A DNA stretch of 64,000 nucleotides from Desmodus rotundus. Its lineage: Eukaryota; Chordata; Mammalia; Chiroptera; Phyllostomidae. The notes under the pieces are model-generated. The model did no database searches. It worked only from the letters and a program-made list of their open reading frames with translations, and was not told where the DNA came from. The stretch spans positions 104,054,304-104,118,303 of the forward strand of contig NC_071393.1 of assembly GCF_022682495.2 (NCBI RefSeq), written 5' to 3'. Positions 36,873 to 48,916 of the stretch are shown here, piece by piece. Both the position numbers and the translations under genes were made by a program. Each line of letters begins with the position of its first letter. Position 1 is the stretch's first letter.

Positions 36873-39034
36873 CCCTCCCTGTGAGGATGTCTCAGTCCCT
36901 GGGTCTGCAGTGGAACCCTTGCAGTCCTGACAGAGTAAATCCAGGTCACAGGGGAAGGTGTCAGCAGTGGAAGCTGCAGCTGTCACCCACCTTTTCCAAA
37001 CAGCTCTGTTTGTTTCTCTGTCAAGTGTTTTAAGCTTAGTTGTTAGCATAAAGAGCTGACTCTTTATGTTTAATGTGCAAATATGAGCATATGAATCACT
37101 TATTTTAGGTAAACCTGAAATAAGCGCCTGATTTACTACTTTTAACCTAGACAACACTGCCCAGCACCTCCTCTGGTGGCAGCACCCTAGTCTCAGGTCT
37201 TGTTAAGAACAGAACAACTTTTTCTGATGCTATTAAATAAACTGAACCCTCCAATGAGAATCACTGCTCCACAGCCACTGGTGGTAAAGAAAACGGCCAG
37301 AATAAACAAACCAGTTGAACCATCCACAGAATCTTCCATTCAACCCAGATGTTTAAAAAGGTACACACAGAAATCTGTGATCTAAGTAAACATTTTTTCT
37401 TTAAACTGTCACCTGTCCCAAAAAGGACCGCAGAGACTTTTCCACTCATGCCTAAATGCACATACATGTCATCCCATAGCCCTCTGGAAAAATTAAAATA
37501 CATTATTTGTGACTTTATTATACTGTAGTTCAAGGTGCAGCCTAGGTATGATCTAGTTAAGAGTGCAGAGTAAGAGTAGCCTGGGGCATTAATATCACCA
37601 ATGTGCTGCTAAGTGAAGGGGCCTATACTGTGTCCATTATAAACAGCTTGTCAAGAATAAATGGCAGTGATGTCACATCACGCTTGCCTCCTCCTAAATT
37701 TAGTACAGCAAAGGGCAGCTCTTAGAAAAGGAAAACATACCTTATGCAGTATGGGGATGTTGCTACTCATGAAATTACAAATTACCTAGTGTGTCATGGT
37801 TCCCAGTTCTATTTTTAAACCTGACCTTGAGCTTTTGTGTCAATTTCTAATTTCTACTTGACTGCACAGAGCTTTTCATTTCTCTTGATCAATTTCATAC
37901 ATTTGCTTACATTTTTTAGCAAAAAGAATTTAAATTATTTGATGAAATCATTCTTGTAAGCCAGCTGTCATTCAAGAGAGGTTTCTGGAAAGATTTACCT
38001 ATTAGTTCCCTAGAGGTGATACTTAACTGTATGTACCTGTAAAAGAAATAGCTGGGGTGAGAATAGAGAGCACTTTTGTGGGTAAGAGAGAGAAACTAGT
38101 AAGGCTTCGTTCACTTAACAAAGGCAGATTCTCATATGAAATGCTCCTTGACTACGCAGCTATTTCCTTAGAACCTTGGTTTTGAAGAAGGACTCTAAAA
38201 TGTCACTGATTCCTCCCAAGTATGTGGAAAGGGACTGAACGGAAGATAGGGGTGCATGGCGTTGAGTCCAAGTGGGTTCTAGTCCTGATTCTTCCTGGAT
38301 ATAACCCTGCATAATCATTGCATTCCTCTGCTTCCGTTCTGCCTTCAGTTGAACGGGAGAATAAAAACACGTACCCCACCTCACACAGTAGCTATGAGGA
38401 GTACTTATGCGACTCACCTTAAATGTAGTAGAACAGACTCTACTAAAAGTGAACAAGTCCTCTGTGGTGGAAAGCACTGTGAACAGTGTTGTTGGTGACC
38501 TTTATTCTTTCGTGGAAATGAGCCTACTGTTTACCCAAAACCTGACTTACTAAAAGTCTCAAATACCCAGATTCAAAAGATAGTGCAAGGAATTACATTC
38601 CAAGGGGAATAAAAAATTATCTAACAGAGTCCCACATCCTGAAGTGTGGTACCTTGAGAGAGGCTGGCTTTTCGTAAGCTTTGTTGTATTCCAGGACTCT
38701 GGCCACTGAGCCTGCTTCTCCCAGAAAATGTCTGTTTTCCTAATGAAGTCAGATAAAGACCAATAGCAGCCCACTCACTCTACGGCCAAGACCGCAGGAA
38801 CAGAAAAGCAGCACTCGGAGTCATTCAGGACAGGGGCCATATAAGCACAGAGCCAAGTGGTGGAGACAAGCACTCTGGGAGCTTCCCCACCCTCGTGTTC
38901 TTCCTGATTTCTCCCTGGTTTCTTCTTGACAAAGTCCAATGGTGCACAGAAAGTGCCCCTCGATGATAAACAAGTGAGAATCCCTTCATAGTTCCCTTGG
39001 GCTCAGTCACACTACTTAAGAAAGCAAGCGTACA
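36873..39034. other. Unannotated 3' flank of ARMH4
   Basis: This is unique sequence with no exon supported. TTTATT at 38501-38506 and near 37515 would be AATAAA on the minus strand, so they are alternative, more distal polyadenylation candidates for ARMH4. Confidence 0.3.
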
Positions 39035-39717
39035 TTAAGACCGAGAGTCAATTTAATGTATTACTTTGGGTGCATTTTTTTTTCCTTTCCAAGAATAAGA
39101 ATAAACCAGAAAGACAGAAATAATAAAACCGGGAGACTGGAACACATAATGCAAGGTACATACAAATCTACATATAATCCTCATAGCTGAAAGATTTGCT
39201 TGACAAAAAAGATTTCATTCCAAGTTGCTGCTAGTTTTGATGCAAATGTGATGTGTACCATGGCCCGAAAGCCTATGGCTTCAAGTAGGTAGAGTGCAGT
39301 CATCACAAGTTATTCTTTGTTAAGATTTCTATTTCAGAGAGAAGCATGCCTTGGTAGCAATAATGGTGACACTTAGCGCAGGTAATCCAAAGCAAGGAAA
39401 AGACACTGTGGAAAAATACAAAATATTTACTCTACCTAACCTAGCAACTCCTACCGAACAACATATACGCTGCATATTTATGAGTTGTAGCCCGTGGCTG
39501 TGGAATATTCACTACAGAATTAAAACAAACACTGCATATTACGTTTCATATACAGCATGCCTTTTCTGCTCAGAACAAGAAAAATCTACTAGCCAGCAGA
39601 TGATGAGACGGATGGCCCGGGTAGCAGCGATGTGGCAGGATGTTGTTCTTATTTATCCCCCAAATAAAAAATAAAATAATAACATGGTTGACTATCCCAA
39701 TTAAATTCCAGTCCAAT
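39035..39717 (-). other. ARMH4: ARMH4 3' UTR (probable extent)
   Basis: This follows the ARMH4 stop codon on the minus strand. It is about 680 bases of AT-rich unique sequence free of recognisable repeats, consistent with a conserved 3' UTR. The left border is inferred from the ATTAAA candidate at 39052-39057 and could be further left if a distal signal is used. The plus-strand frame at 39351-39674 lies antisense within it and is treated as chance. Confidence 0.45.
39052..39057 (-). terminator. ARMH4: Candidate ARMH4 polyadenylation signal (ATTAAA)
   Basis: On the minus strand ATTAAA is followed within about 25 bases by a T-rich stretch. No AATAAA hexamer occurs on the minus strand between the stop codon and this site. 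It is the variant hexamer, so the call is tentative. Confidence 0.35.
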
Positions 39718-39786
39718 TCAAAACTCATCTTCGGAGCTGTCAGCTAAGAGCATTACTCGATCTTGCATGCTGTTGAATTCTCTCTG
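39718..39786 (-). CDS. ARMH4: ARMH4 terminal coding exon (cytosolic tail)
   Basis: The exon encodes QREFNSMQDRV then MLLADSSEDEF and a TGA stop at 39718-39720. The acceptor is preceded by a clean pyrimidine tract (TTTTCTTTCTCCAG). It joins the previous exon in phase 0 after KRHKRK. I recognise this as the end of ARMH4 (C14orf37/UT2), a single-pass membrane protein of about 770 residues in human. It has been reported to influence gp130/STAT3 and mTORC2 signalling (from memory). The tail holds DRVMLL, which fits the acidic dileucine sorting pattern, and SSEDE, which fits casein kinase 2 sites; both roles are inferred. The acceptor is a CAGCAG tandem, so a form lacking the first Q is possible. 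Confidence 0.88.
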   Translation of the reverse strand, partial: QREFNSMQDRVMLLADSSEDEF

Positions 39787-40035
39787 CTGGAGAAAGAAAA
39801 CAGAAAAGCATTAAAACTCCTGCTACTGCAGAGCAAAGCTGAGAAACAGGCCCCCTTTAAAAGACACACTGATGAGTGAACAAAGCCAGGGCAGCAGCTA
39901 GCGCAGCTAGTCCCAAACCACTGGGCACATCCAGACCATTCATGCATCATCAGGCCTCGTGTGTTTTAATAAGCAAATGAGAAAAGCAAAGAATATTCTG
40001 CAACCGAGGAGGTTTTGCTGTTGTTCATTCCATAC

Positions 40036-40170
40036 CTTTCTTTTGTGCCTTTTGAAGCCATTTCTCCTTCTGCGATTCATCACCTTAAGGCTGTAGAGCG
40101 CTCCCAGGATGAACAAGGCTCCTGCTATCCCCACCCCGACAGGCACCAGCATCCCAGACATATAGCCAGC
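40036..40170 (-). CDS. ARMH4: ARMH4 penultimate coding exon (transmembrane segment)
   Basis: This 45-codon exon in phase 0 at both ends starts AGYMSGMLVP and ends FKRHKRK. The acceptor is CTGTTCTCTGCAG and the donor is AAAG/GTATGG. Residues 7-28 of the exon form one hydrophobic helix, followed by a strongly basic stretch (MNRRRRNGFKRHKRK). That is a classical stop-transfer signal placing the C-terminus in the cytosol, as in a type I membrane protein. It is followed by a 249-bp intron and preceded by a 5.6-kb intron. The open frame continues into both introns, but the splice sites and match to remembered ARMH4 sequence define the exon. Confidence 0.9.
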
Positions 40171-41939
40171 CTGCAGAGAACAGGAAATTCCCTTTAGGAC
40201 TCTCAACAGACCACCGCGCTGGGTTCCTCATTTCTGCTGGATGGCAGCAAGTTTTTGGACACTGTGAATTCTCCCATCTGCTTCATTATAAAATAAAACA
40301 GCATCTAGAATAAAGTTACTTTGTGGGGGGAGAAGGCAAAGGGAGAGAGGCATGATGATTATTTTGGGCTGTTTCCAATACTTAGAAGCATTACCATAAA
40401 TCACCCAGACCTAGTGGCACCTCCAGCCATTTCATTATGCACATTTGTCAACATCAGGTTTGGATGGCAGAAACATAATCTGCATTAAAGATTGATGAAG
40501 TAAGCTTTGCACAATGCCAGGACTATTGAAATGCTATCAATTGGAAGTGTCAGCCTGAGCTAAGCCCCAGGACCAGGCTGGAGTGGGGTGCAGCACCCCC
40601 TGGAGTGCCGTGTTTCTCGGAGGCAAGAGGAGAGCCTTGGCGCTGGCGCTCTGCTCTCCGCAATCTTAGCGGCGCTGCAGTAAGAAGGGAAGAAGGATGT
40701 GCTTGTAAGCGAGTGAAAGGTAAGGGCTTCTGGAAACAACAGGGAAGAGAAGGACCTGGAAAGGAAAGAAGGAGGATGTTAGATGTTGCAGCACAAGAGA
40801 AGACAAGGATGAAGAGAAACTGTGTACACAGAGCAGATGAATTAATTTATATGAAAGGGACAATCTGCCCAGGGGACAAGACCAAAGTTGGGGTTGGGGA
40901 GGGGGATTCGGAGTGTCCCCAGCTCCAAAGAAAGGAAGTGGCAGAGAAGGGCATAAAGATCACTGCCAATAACATTTGTACCTCCAAGAGTACATGGAGG
41001 TTATCAAGCCCATACGTGTCTCCATGTCCCCAAGGTGTCACTATGGATACCTCGGTCCTAAGAAAGCAACATGATCTCCACACACTCCTGGCCTTGGGTA
41101 AGTGGCTCTGGACATATCCAAGCTCATGTAAGGCCATCACATGAAGGGTGTTCCCTGCATGTTGGCAAGTGGGACACCCAAGGGCGAGAGGAGTGTGTCC
41201 TAACTAGTTCCCTTTCATGGGGGAGCACGACACTGGTTTGCTGTCCGAGAAGGCCCTTTCTTGAAGCTTACCCAGTCAAAATACATAAATAATTAAAATT
41301 TTTAAGCTGTAATAAGTACTTTAGATAGGCATTATTTTAATGGGGAACTATGAGTCTATTCATTTATTTGACTATTTCTCAAATTTCTAATGTAGTACAA
41401 TTTCTCATATCTTTCAGAATAAGCCAAGGACAGAGCGGGAAAGAGAACAAAAGTTGTCTAAAAAGTGCTGAAATATGCAGCCCGCGACACTTTCCCAGCA
41501 TGTTTAGAAGTAAATGAAAGGAATAGACAAGACCTCACGGAAGCACACCTTCTTCCGCATGGCTGGCTCCCTCACGGGTTCTGCCTGCCAGAGTCTTGAG
41601 TTAGGGCAGGATAGAGAAATTTTTCCATTAATTTGAGAACAATGGCATTGTTCACCAGCATACTAAGTGGTTTTTCCTAGAGAAACAAAGCCCAGGCATT
41701 ATTCAGCAAATCACTATGCTTTGCATTGACCCAAACTTTTTCTAAAGTTCTTCCTGATCTACTTAAGGCTTATAAAACTTTGTAACTATATTCTTAAAAC
41801 ATGTCAGTGCTGTGAAAGACAAAAGATGACTATAGAAAAATATGTTTCAGATTAAAGAAAAATAAAGAATCTTAACAACTAAATGTGTGACATGACTCTA
41901 GACTAAATTCTTCCTAAAGAAGAAAACCTTCTCTTATAA
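40171..41939 (-). other. ARMH4: ARMH4 intron, repeat-poor part
   Basis: This is intron between the 45768 and 40036 exons. It contains a plus-strand 179-codon frame (40605-41144), antisense to the gene. It is the longest non-repeat frame I noted, but it has low-complexity basic stretches and no recognised homology. I do not call it a gene. Confidence 0.5.
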
Positions 41940-42285
41940 AGAACACTTTGGGTTTATTGAAAAAAATGAAATATGGATGCCAGGTTAGATACAAGTACTT
42001 CATTAGTGTTAACGGTACTCAAGCTGATAACTCCACCAAGTTTGCTAACAGATTGCTCCCAAAAGCACCACGGTGTGAGCACGTTTTCTTCAAATGGTTC
42101 AGAAAAGAGTCAGAGGTGGGAGACGGAACCAGTAAATGATAGAGCAAACGAGGTAAAGTGTTAAACGCAAGCACATCTGGGTAAAAGTATAAGGATTCTT
42201 TGTAATAGTCTTGTTCTTGTTCTTGTGTCTTTTCTGTAAATTTGAAATAATTTCCAAATAAACAGTCTTAAATTTTTTAATAGAC
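41940..42285 (+). repeat. Old L1M 3' end in the ARMH4 intron
   Basis: TAAAAGTATAAGGATTCTTT, GTGTCTTTTCTGTAAATTTG and AAATAATTTCCAAATAAACA are the end of an old L1 3' UTR. The 5' limit is approximate. Confidence 0.6.
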
Positions 42286-42491
42286 TGTAAGCCAAAATAG
42301 TACTAGATATAGTTGGTCTGTGTTTGTTCTTTGTTTGTTTTGTTTTACATTTAGGAGAAAGGTGTCCTTCCTTAGGACAATGTATTTGTTCAGAAACATG
42401 TTTTCAAGAAAACTGTTAAGAAAGCCAAATGATATGCTGTACTGCCTGAAGTCTGCTGAATTTAGATAGTGCTCTTGTGCGTGCTCCGCAA

Positions 42492-42575
42492 CAGTGGTTC
42501 TCAAACTTGAGCATGCCTGGGGATCACCTTCAGGACTTGTCAAAACATGGACTGTTGGGCTCCATTCACAGAGCT
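42492..42575. repeat. MER5A-like hAT fragment
   Basis: It starts CAGTGGTTCTCAAACTTGAG and continues GGGGATCACCTTCAGGACTT then TGTTGGGCTCC. One terminus and about 80 bases are recognisable. Confidence 0.75.
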
Positions 42576-42839
42576 GGTCTTTACTGCATAACTACAATTG
42601 TTATACATCTTCAGTTTGGGGAAGCAATTCAGATGTTGAAAATATATCCATAGGTAGCCAAGCTAGGATTTGCCTAACAAGCACCGCTAACTTGGACATT
42701 AACCAAGATGAAGGTTAATGATGGAAAGAGGATAGGAGCTGTCCATCAGTATCCATTTGTCCCTTTTTCTAGAGCAATACAACTTCCCTTTTGAGCTGGG
42801 TACAGAATAACGATGACATCATCCTGCCTTCCTGCAGTA

Positions 42840-43270
42840 GGGTATGACCGTGAGATGAAGTTTCACTAAAGAGAGGACACATTATTGGCATGTGTGACTT
42901 CCAGGACCTGCTCTTCAAGAGGAGAGGAGAGCCTTTACTCAGTCCTGCCCTCTAAGAAGGACAGAGTACCTTTATCCTCCCTTTGAAAAGGGAAGGCATG
43001 CCTTTCCCTTTTCCTCCTTCCCTCTGGCTAGAATATGGACCTGAAACTGTCATTCAGGACTGTGAGGTGACCTTGAAAATGAAGGTCACAGATGGTGGAG
43101 CATCAAATAGAAGGAGCCTGAGCCTTCATAGTGTTGCTCCCCATTAACCCTTGACTGCTACCTTCAGACTCATAAACAAGATACAAACTTCCATCTGGGT
43201 TAAGCCATTGTCATTAGGGGTTGTCTGTCACTCACAGATGATCTTAATCCCAACTAATGCAGAAAAGCTA
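42840..43270 (+). repeat. Old LTR-like repeat (unassigned)
   Basis: GACTGTGAGGTGACCTTGAA, ATGGTGGAGCATCAAATAGA, AGGAGCCTGAGCCTTCATAG, GGGTTAAGCCATTGTCATTA and CTTAATCCCAACTAATGCAG resemble the 3' half of an ERVL/MaLR-type LTR. The family needs RepeatMasker. Confidence 0.45.
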
Positions 43271-45767
43271 AACAATAACAACAAAAGAAATAATTCAGAA
43301 CTTTCAAAAACATAAACCTGTCTAGATACCAGCTAACTAACAGGAAAACCAATACCGGGAATGATTAAATTGAGAAGTTTAATCCTGGGTTGCCTGAAGA
43401 GCCAGTTAAATATGTAGTTTAGTTTTCATTTCTAAGGTATTCTGTGACTTTCATCAAAAACAAAATAGTTTTGTTCTCAAATAGTTTCTGAAGATAATGA
43501 CTAACAAGACTTTTATAGGTAATAACTAGATGAAGAGAGAGGAAAGGATGGAAGAAGATGTATATATTATATGTATGTATACATACATGAATGTATATAT
43601 CAAGTATAATATTTCACTCACAGGAGAGGAGAGATATGAGTGAGTCGCTCCAAAGAAGAGTCAAAATATGAAGACATAAGGCATTAAATAAGTCAACCAT
43701 GGTAGGAGTCTCAAAAATTTTCCTCCAGTTTTTAAAAATTAAGACATAGCTGAAAATGCACTTTGAAAGAAAATGAATAGAGGGCTAAAAATTTTCAAAA
43801 TAATCCAGAAAACTAGAGTACAAACATAAGATAAGATGGAAATACACAGGAGTAGAAAGTACAGTGTCCCTCTAACCTGCACAGGTTTTTTTAATGGAGT
43901 GCCAGAGATACACACACACACAGGTAAGAAATTTTGCAATATTCAACTTCAAAACATGCCAAAACTTGTTGTTAAGGCTATTTTTTGTCCATTCTTATAA
44001 CTTAGAATATTCTCCGTGGAAACAATGACATATGGATTCTTAAATTAAACTGCCTGAGCCTGTTTGCTTCTCATTGCATCATATTTTTCCCTGAATAATA
44101 CCGAGAAGCATCACCAATGCAAATATGTCCACTTCTAACCTTTTGAGCTTTTCCTCCCCCCAGGTCTTGTCCAACCCATCTGATCAGACCTCCCTTAGGC
44201 AGCTGGACCCTGTATTACAGGCAGCAAAATGGCCACTACTAACCTCAGGAGGCTTAAAAGTTTTCAACATTCCTTCTAATATTTATAAACACAAATAGTC
44301 ACATTCTCCAAAACTATATTTGCTAAATTTTAATGAGAAGCAGAAAAATAATAGTGAGGAGAATTCACATAATTTGTAATGGTCACAATAGATCACAATT
44401 AGATCTATTCCTTCATTCTTTCACATTGAGCTGTAGCCAAATATACATATTCATCATTAAAATAAGGAGAAAATTGACCCCCCAAAATAACACTAGATGG
44501 ACTACCATGAACAGGAATATATTCTAAGACAGGTGAATCTGAAGTAACTCAATGTCTGGCTGTTGAAAAGATTTTCATGTGACTAAACCCCCAGTTAAAT
44601 CTAAGCTGGGTTATAGTAATGGAATCTGACACAGGCTTCAGCAAGGAGTTCAAAAATGCCATCAATATTTTCATGAGTAATTCCAATTTAAAATTACAAA
44701 GTAACCAAAAATGAAAACCTGGACACTGCTGAAAATCAAAAGAAAATGAAAACTATGAACCTGAAAGTTAATATTGTCAATCACTAAGTAGATGGCAGAA
44801 TTAAAGCAAGAGAAAATATTTTTCTATAGTTGGCATTCCAGGCAGGTCAGCTCATTATCACTCAGTAAGCAAGGGCCCTGTGATAGACCACACAAAATTG
44901 GGTCCAAAGCAAGTGCTCAGGTATTCAGGTATTTTTATCGCACCCCCCACTACAGTTTAAGGATGCCTGTTCCACCTCAAACTTTTATTCTTAAATGAAG
45001 TCCACCCATGGGTCAGAAGAACCAATGCCTCCCCAAATCCAAGGTATTTCTTCCTCATACAGGAAGATCTGGCTTAACAGAGCCTTGCGTTGGGACAAGA
45101 AACACCCAATAGAATGGAATCGAAATTCTGAAATTCCCTAGAAGAAACTCCACTTGGATATGTCAAGGGTATGATTAACATGAGCATACTTCTTGTATGG
45201 CACTAACTCTTTGGAGCACCATTTATTCTCTTCTTTTTTTAAATCATAAATAGCACTTTTTTGTCACCATTAAGTGTCTGAATTTTAAACAGATTCTTGA
45301 ACTGGGGGCTGGCATGCATCAGCTTGTTCCACTTTACCACCCGTCTCATCCCTAGTAGCTTTTTCCAGAACTGCTACCTGCACCATGAAGCTCCATGAGT
45401 CTTCCCAATTCGAACTTGGGCTTCTTCGGCGTTTCGACTTTTCTAAAAACGACATCATGGAGCAGATAAATAGATTGGCAGGCCTTTTCTATGTCTTTTC
45501 CATGTGCTACCTGGAATTGCCATTCATTCTTACGGCAACATTTGGTATGTTCAATCATCAGATGTTACCTAAGAATGAATGGTGCCCAAAGAGAGTTATA
45601 CACAACAAGGAACTTAAAGGGAACACCTTTCTTGCTGGGCCCTGAATCTTTGCATAGATTACCAAAATCAGGATAATTAGTTAAAGCTCCATTATTCTGA
45701 AGATCCTGTATTTGCCAAAGCCATGCCCTGGAAGGTAAATCTGAAGGAAGAAGATAACTTCTCTTAC
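43271..45767 (-). other. ARMH4: ARMH4 intron, mostly unique
   Basis: This is AT-rich intron. A small TATG/CATA palindrome (ATGTATGTATACATACAT, about 43571-43588) and a short (CA)n run at 43911-43922 are visible. No further exon is supported. Confidence 0.4.
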
Positions 45768-45799
45768 CTTGTCTTTTAGTTTTTCCATCCAGCTTCTCA
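45768..45799 (-). CDS. ARMH4: ARMH4 antepenultimate coding exon (32 bases)
   Basis: This very short exon is bounded by TTCTCTTATTTCCCCTAG and a strong donor AAG/GTAAGAG. It contributes the last two bases of a split codon (TG, giving V if the upstream exon ends in G) and then RSWMEKLKDK. It joins AGYMSGMLVP in phase 0. The resulting juxtamembrane text VRSWMEKLKDKAGYMSG is what I remember for ARMH4. The next upstream exon is not recognisable in the remaining 18 kb of the window, so the large extracellular part should lie beyond position 64000. Confidence 0.85.
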
Positions 45800-46854
45800 C
45801 TAGGGGAAATAAGAGAATAAAATGTAAACAGCCTTCATTTTACTTATATTTCATTGTGTTAATTCGACAACGTATTTCATGGTATTAAGTTAATCTGACA
45901 CAATAAAGATTTTACTGCATGAAATACAGTAAAAGGGTCAACAGTATTCAGATAATGACAGAATAGTCTTGGATGTTTAATTCTCATTTATTTAAAAAAA
46001 AATAGACAGAGAGCACAAACATACCCTTCATAATTTTTGTTAGAGGAACAGAGAATATTTTGATTTGCTAAATGTACTTTTTATTACTATAAAAAGCCTT
46101 GTGGGGAGGGCTGGGGAAGGAGGGAGGAAATCACCTTTCAAATATCAAGTTCATTTCTTATCTGACATTTTCTCCTGAGCTCTTGGGTTTTACGCTCAAT
46201 GAGAATTCTGCACTTGAATCAACGTCAGAGCAGAGTAAGGCAGGAAGTGGCAATGGGCAGGCCAGGGCCGCTCAGCACTGGCTCCAAAGAGAAGCATCTG
46301 CTTTCACATTTGACGAAAAATTTGACCAAAGGCAAGAGAACAGGAAGTACTTCTGAAATCTATGTAGCTTGCAAAGTGTGCCATCCCACCACCATATAAG
46401 CGCTACGAAAAAGTAAAAACAACAATTAAGTAATATTTATAAAAAGCACCTGGAAAGGACTACATCAGATATGAAATATTTCATAGACCATTATTACATC
46501 CATTTGGAAATATGTGTGCCAAGAATAGGAGGAAGCACCAATCACAATGAAAACATGCATTAGAATGACCATGTAAAGGGTGGTTTAAAGTTAGGGGTGT
46601 TAGGGTGGGGTTTTCTATCCTTACCTGACTTTTACAGTTATAAAACTGAAAGAAAATTCATTTTTAAAAGCATTAAAAATGAGAAAATAGACAAATACAT
46701 CCTCATTTTACCTTTATTGCCAAACAAAATAAATTTATTTTTAAAAAAACTCTCAAAATTTCCTTAAATTTCCTTTCCTTTCCAGGAACTTCAACAGATA
46801 GGAAGGCAGGACACAGACTGGTAGACCCAAAAATGGCTCCAAAAAGGCGTAGGC
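45800..46854 (-). other. ARMH4: ARMH4 upstream intron, unique part
   Basis: This is AT-rich intron sequence. No exon or named repeat is recognised. Confidence 0.35.
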
Positions 46855-47169
46855 CAGGGCTTGGCATGGTTTTCTTAGAAAGAGCCAAAAATATTTTAGT
46901 CTTTGCAGGCCATACAATCTCTGTCACAACTCGGCTGCTGCAGTGAGAAGGCAGCCACAGGCAGTACATGAATAAGTAGGTTCGACCATGTTCCAGCAAA
47001 CTTGTTTATAGACAATGACACTGAACTTCAAGCAATTTTTGTCTGTCACAAATTTTTCTTTTGATTTTTTTCAACCACATTAAACATAAGAAACGTCCTT
47101 TGCTAATAGGCCACATAGAGCTGGCAGCAGGCCAGATTTGGCCCATGGGCCACAGTTTGCTGACCCCTG
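46855..47169. mobile_element. hAT DNA transposon, about 315 bp
   Basis: It starts CAGGGCTTGGCATGGTTTTC and ends CACAGTTTGCTGACCCCTG. The inner words AAATATTTTAGTCTTTGCAG and AGGCCAGATTTGGCCCATGG are a familiar hAT MITE family. Flanks GCGTAGGC (46847-46854) and GCATAGAT (47170-47177) differ only by three transitions, fitting an aged 8-bp duplication. Confidence 0.75.
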
Positions 47170-47344
47170 GCATAGATATGCTTTACCCAAAATCGGTGTC
47201 CCCATTTACAATTTGACTTTAGTAATCACATACCTGATGAGAGTGATGACGGCTAACACATGCGTGCAGCCTTACTTCCTTACAAAGCATGTTCAACTGT
47301 ACTGCACCAATTAATTAGCAAACCAGAGACACACATGAGAGTCA

Positions 47345-47470
47345 TTGGTAAGATGATGCTCGGGAAACAGATGAAGACACTGAGACTCAGAGAAACTAAG
47401 AGACATGCCCATGGTTAACCAGGAAATAGTCACTGGAACTCCAACCACTTCCTGATTTAATGACCTACAG
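47345..47470 (-). repeat. MIR SINE fragment
   Basis: ACAGATGAAGACACTGAGAC, TCAGAGAAACTAAGAGACAT and GCCCATGGTTAACCAGGAAA match reverse MIR. Confidence 0.6.
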
Positions 47471-47814
47471 GAAGAAGACTTCCCAACTTCCTTTGTTGTG
47501 TGTTACACCACCGCCCTTCTGCTCTCAGGTTGAAAATGTGGAATGATCTTTGGCTCTTCTATTTCCTTGAGTCCACAGCTCCCATCTCTCATGTCAAGAC
47601 CATGACAAGACCTCCCAAGTTTGCCCTTCCCTCATCACTCCTTCGGTATCAGCTGGTATGCAGGCCAAACAGTGATGATCCAACAGAATAAGATCAGAGT
47701 CGTGGGAAGAGCAAAAGAAGAAAGTGCAGAAACCTCAAGAATGAAGCCAAAGATTAGTGATTCTAAGAATGGTTCCCTGGAGAAGTGAAGTCAACCCCTG
47801 ATTTGTTGACTTTA

Positions 47815-47945
47815 GAGAAATTAGCAAGGCTCTCGGACACTGTTTCCTCACACGTGAAACGAAGATGGTAAAACCTGTCTTACAAGATTGTTGTGAAGAT
47901 GATAAGCAATATGTGCAAAGTGTGTAGCACAGTACTTGGTGTGGA
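47815..47945 (+). repeat. MIR SINE fragment
   Basis: ACTGTTTCCTCACACGTGAA, ACAAGATTGTTGTGAAGATG and AAGTGTGTAGCACAGTACTT are in forward MIR order. Confidence 0.65.
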
Positions 47946-48916
47946 GAAACTAAAAAACAAAAACAAGAAATCTGGGACAGGTTGATGGACCTGGGAGAAA
48001 GATGGACAAGTGAAATTTGAGTATTGCATTGATATATCTCAACTGAGCCCATGGCATAAAGTTGAATTCAAGCAAGAGAATGCTTCCAATTCATTCATCC
48101 AGCTCAACAAATATTGTATATATTGTGTTGGCCAGACATTCTGCTCTGCACTGTGTCAGTAGAAGGTATGGGGACCTAATATGAATGAGCAAAAGCTTAG
48201 GCCACCAGATCTGTGGGAAGTAGAAGACAAACAACAGTGTGGACACCAAGAGAGTGAGAGACGGAGCAGCAAAGCTACTTACTGGAACACAAAGCAGAAC
48301 TCCAAACTCTGAAGCAGGGTGTTTGGAGCTAGGGAATAGTGTGGGTATCATATAAGGAGCAAAACAAGAGAAGTGAGAGCAGGAATGTGGATCCTGGAGG
48401 AGGTGGGCTGGGGCCAGCTAACTACTTGTGGATGGTAGGATAAGGGTTTGTGTCTCTCTTTCTTTTTCTCCCTTTTTTACTCTTTCTCCCAGACTCTGTG
48501 GTGTATCCGTATGGTTCTGTCATTCTCTGTATGTACATCTTTCTTTCCTCCCACCCTCCCTGTGTGTGTGTGTGTGTCTTTGTTGGTGAATAAACTAGAT
48601 CTTTTAGTTCCATCTTAGCTCAAGGATTTTCTTTGGCTTAGCTGCATGTGCCAGGGTTGCTTTCCATTAGGCAACAATAGCCCTACGTGGCAGAAATCCT
48701 AGGATGAAATTTAAAACTCAGAATGATCAATACTGAAGACATTGTGGATGGCATTGCAGTGCATGGTGACACTGTAAAAAAAAGACAGAATAAAGAGGCA
48801 GTTGCAAATACCCAGGGGGATAATAATGAGGTTTACTCCAAATACATGGAATTTAAAATACTGATGCAATATCCATTTGGATATGTCTGTTGGCAGTTAA
48901 AAATTTGGATATAGAG
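47946..48916 (-). other. ARMH4: ARMH4 intron with a short (TG)n run
   Basis: This is mostly unique sequence. It holds a GT microsatellite at about 48561-48577 followed by GAATAAACTAG, which might be the R-region end of a degraded LTR. No exon is seen. Confidence 0.3.

Noticed and set aside
39351..39674. 107-codon plus-strand open frame
   Set aside because: It is antisense within the probable ARMH4 3' UTR, with no homology and no splice or promoter support.
40605..41144. 179-codon plus-strand open frame in the ARMH4 intron, antisense to the gene
   Set aside because: It is rich in Lys, Arg and Gly from purine-rich DNA. There is no recognisable domain, and overlapping frames are open on the other strand. 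Its length is about what chance allows in 64 kb.
47790..47830. Minus-strand text CAACAAATCAGGGGTTGAC, reminiscent of the QQNQGL residues I recall before VRSWMEK in ARMH4
   Set aside because: The frame does not give those residues, no GT donor follows, and the area is a MIR repeat.
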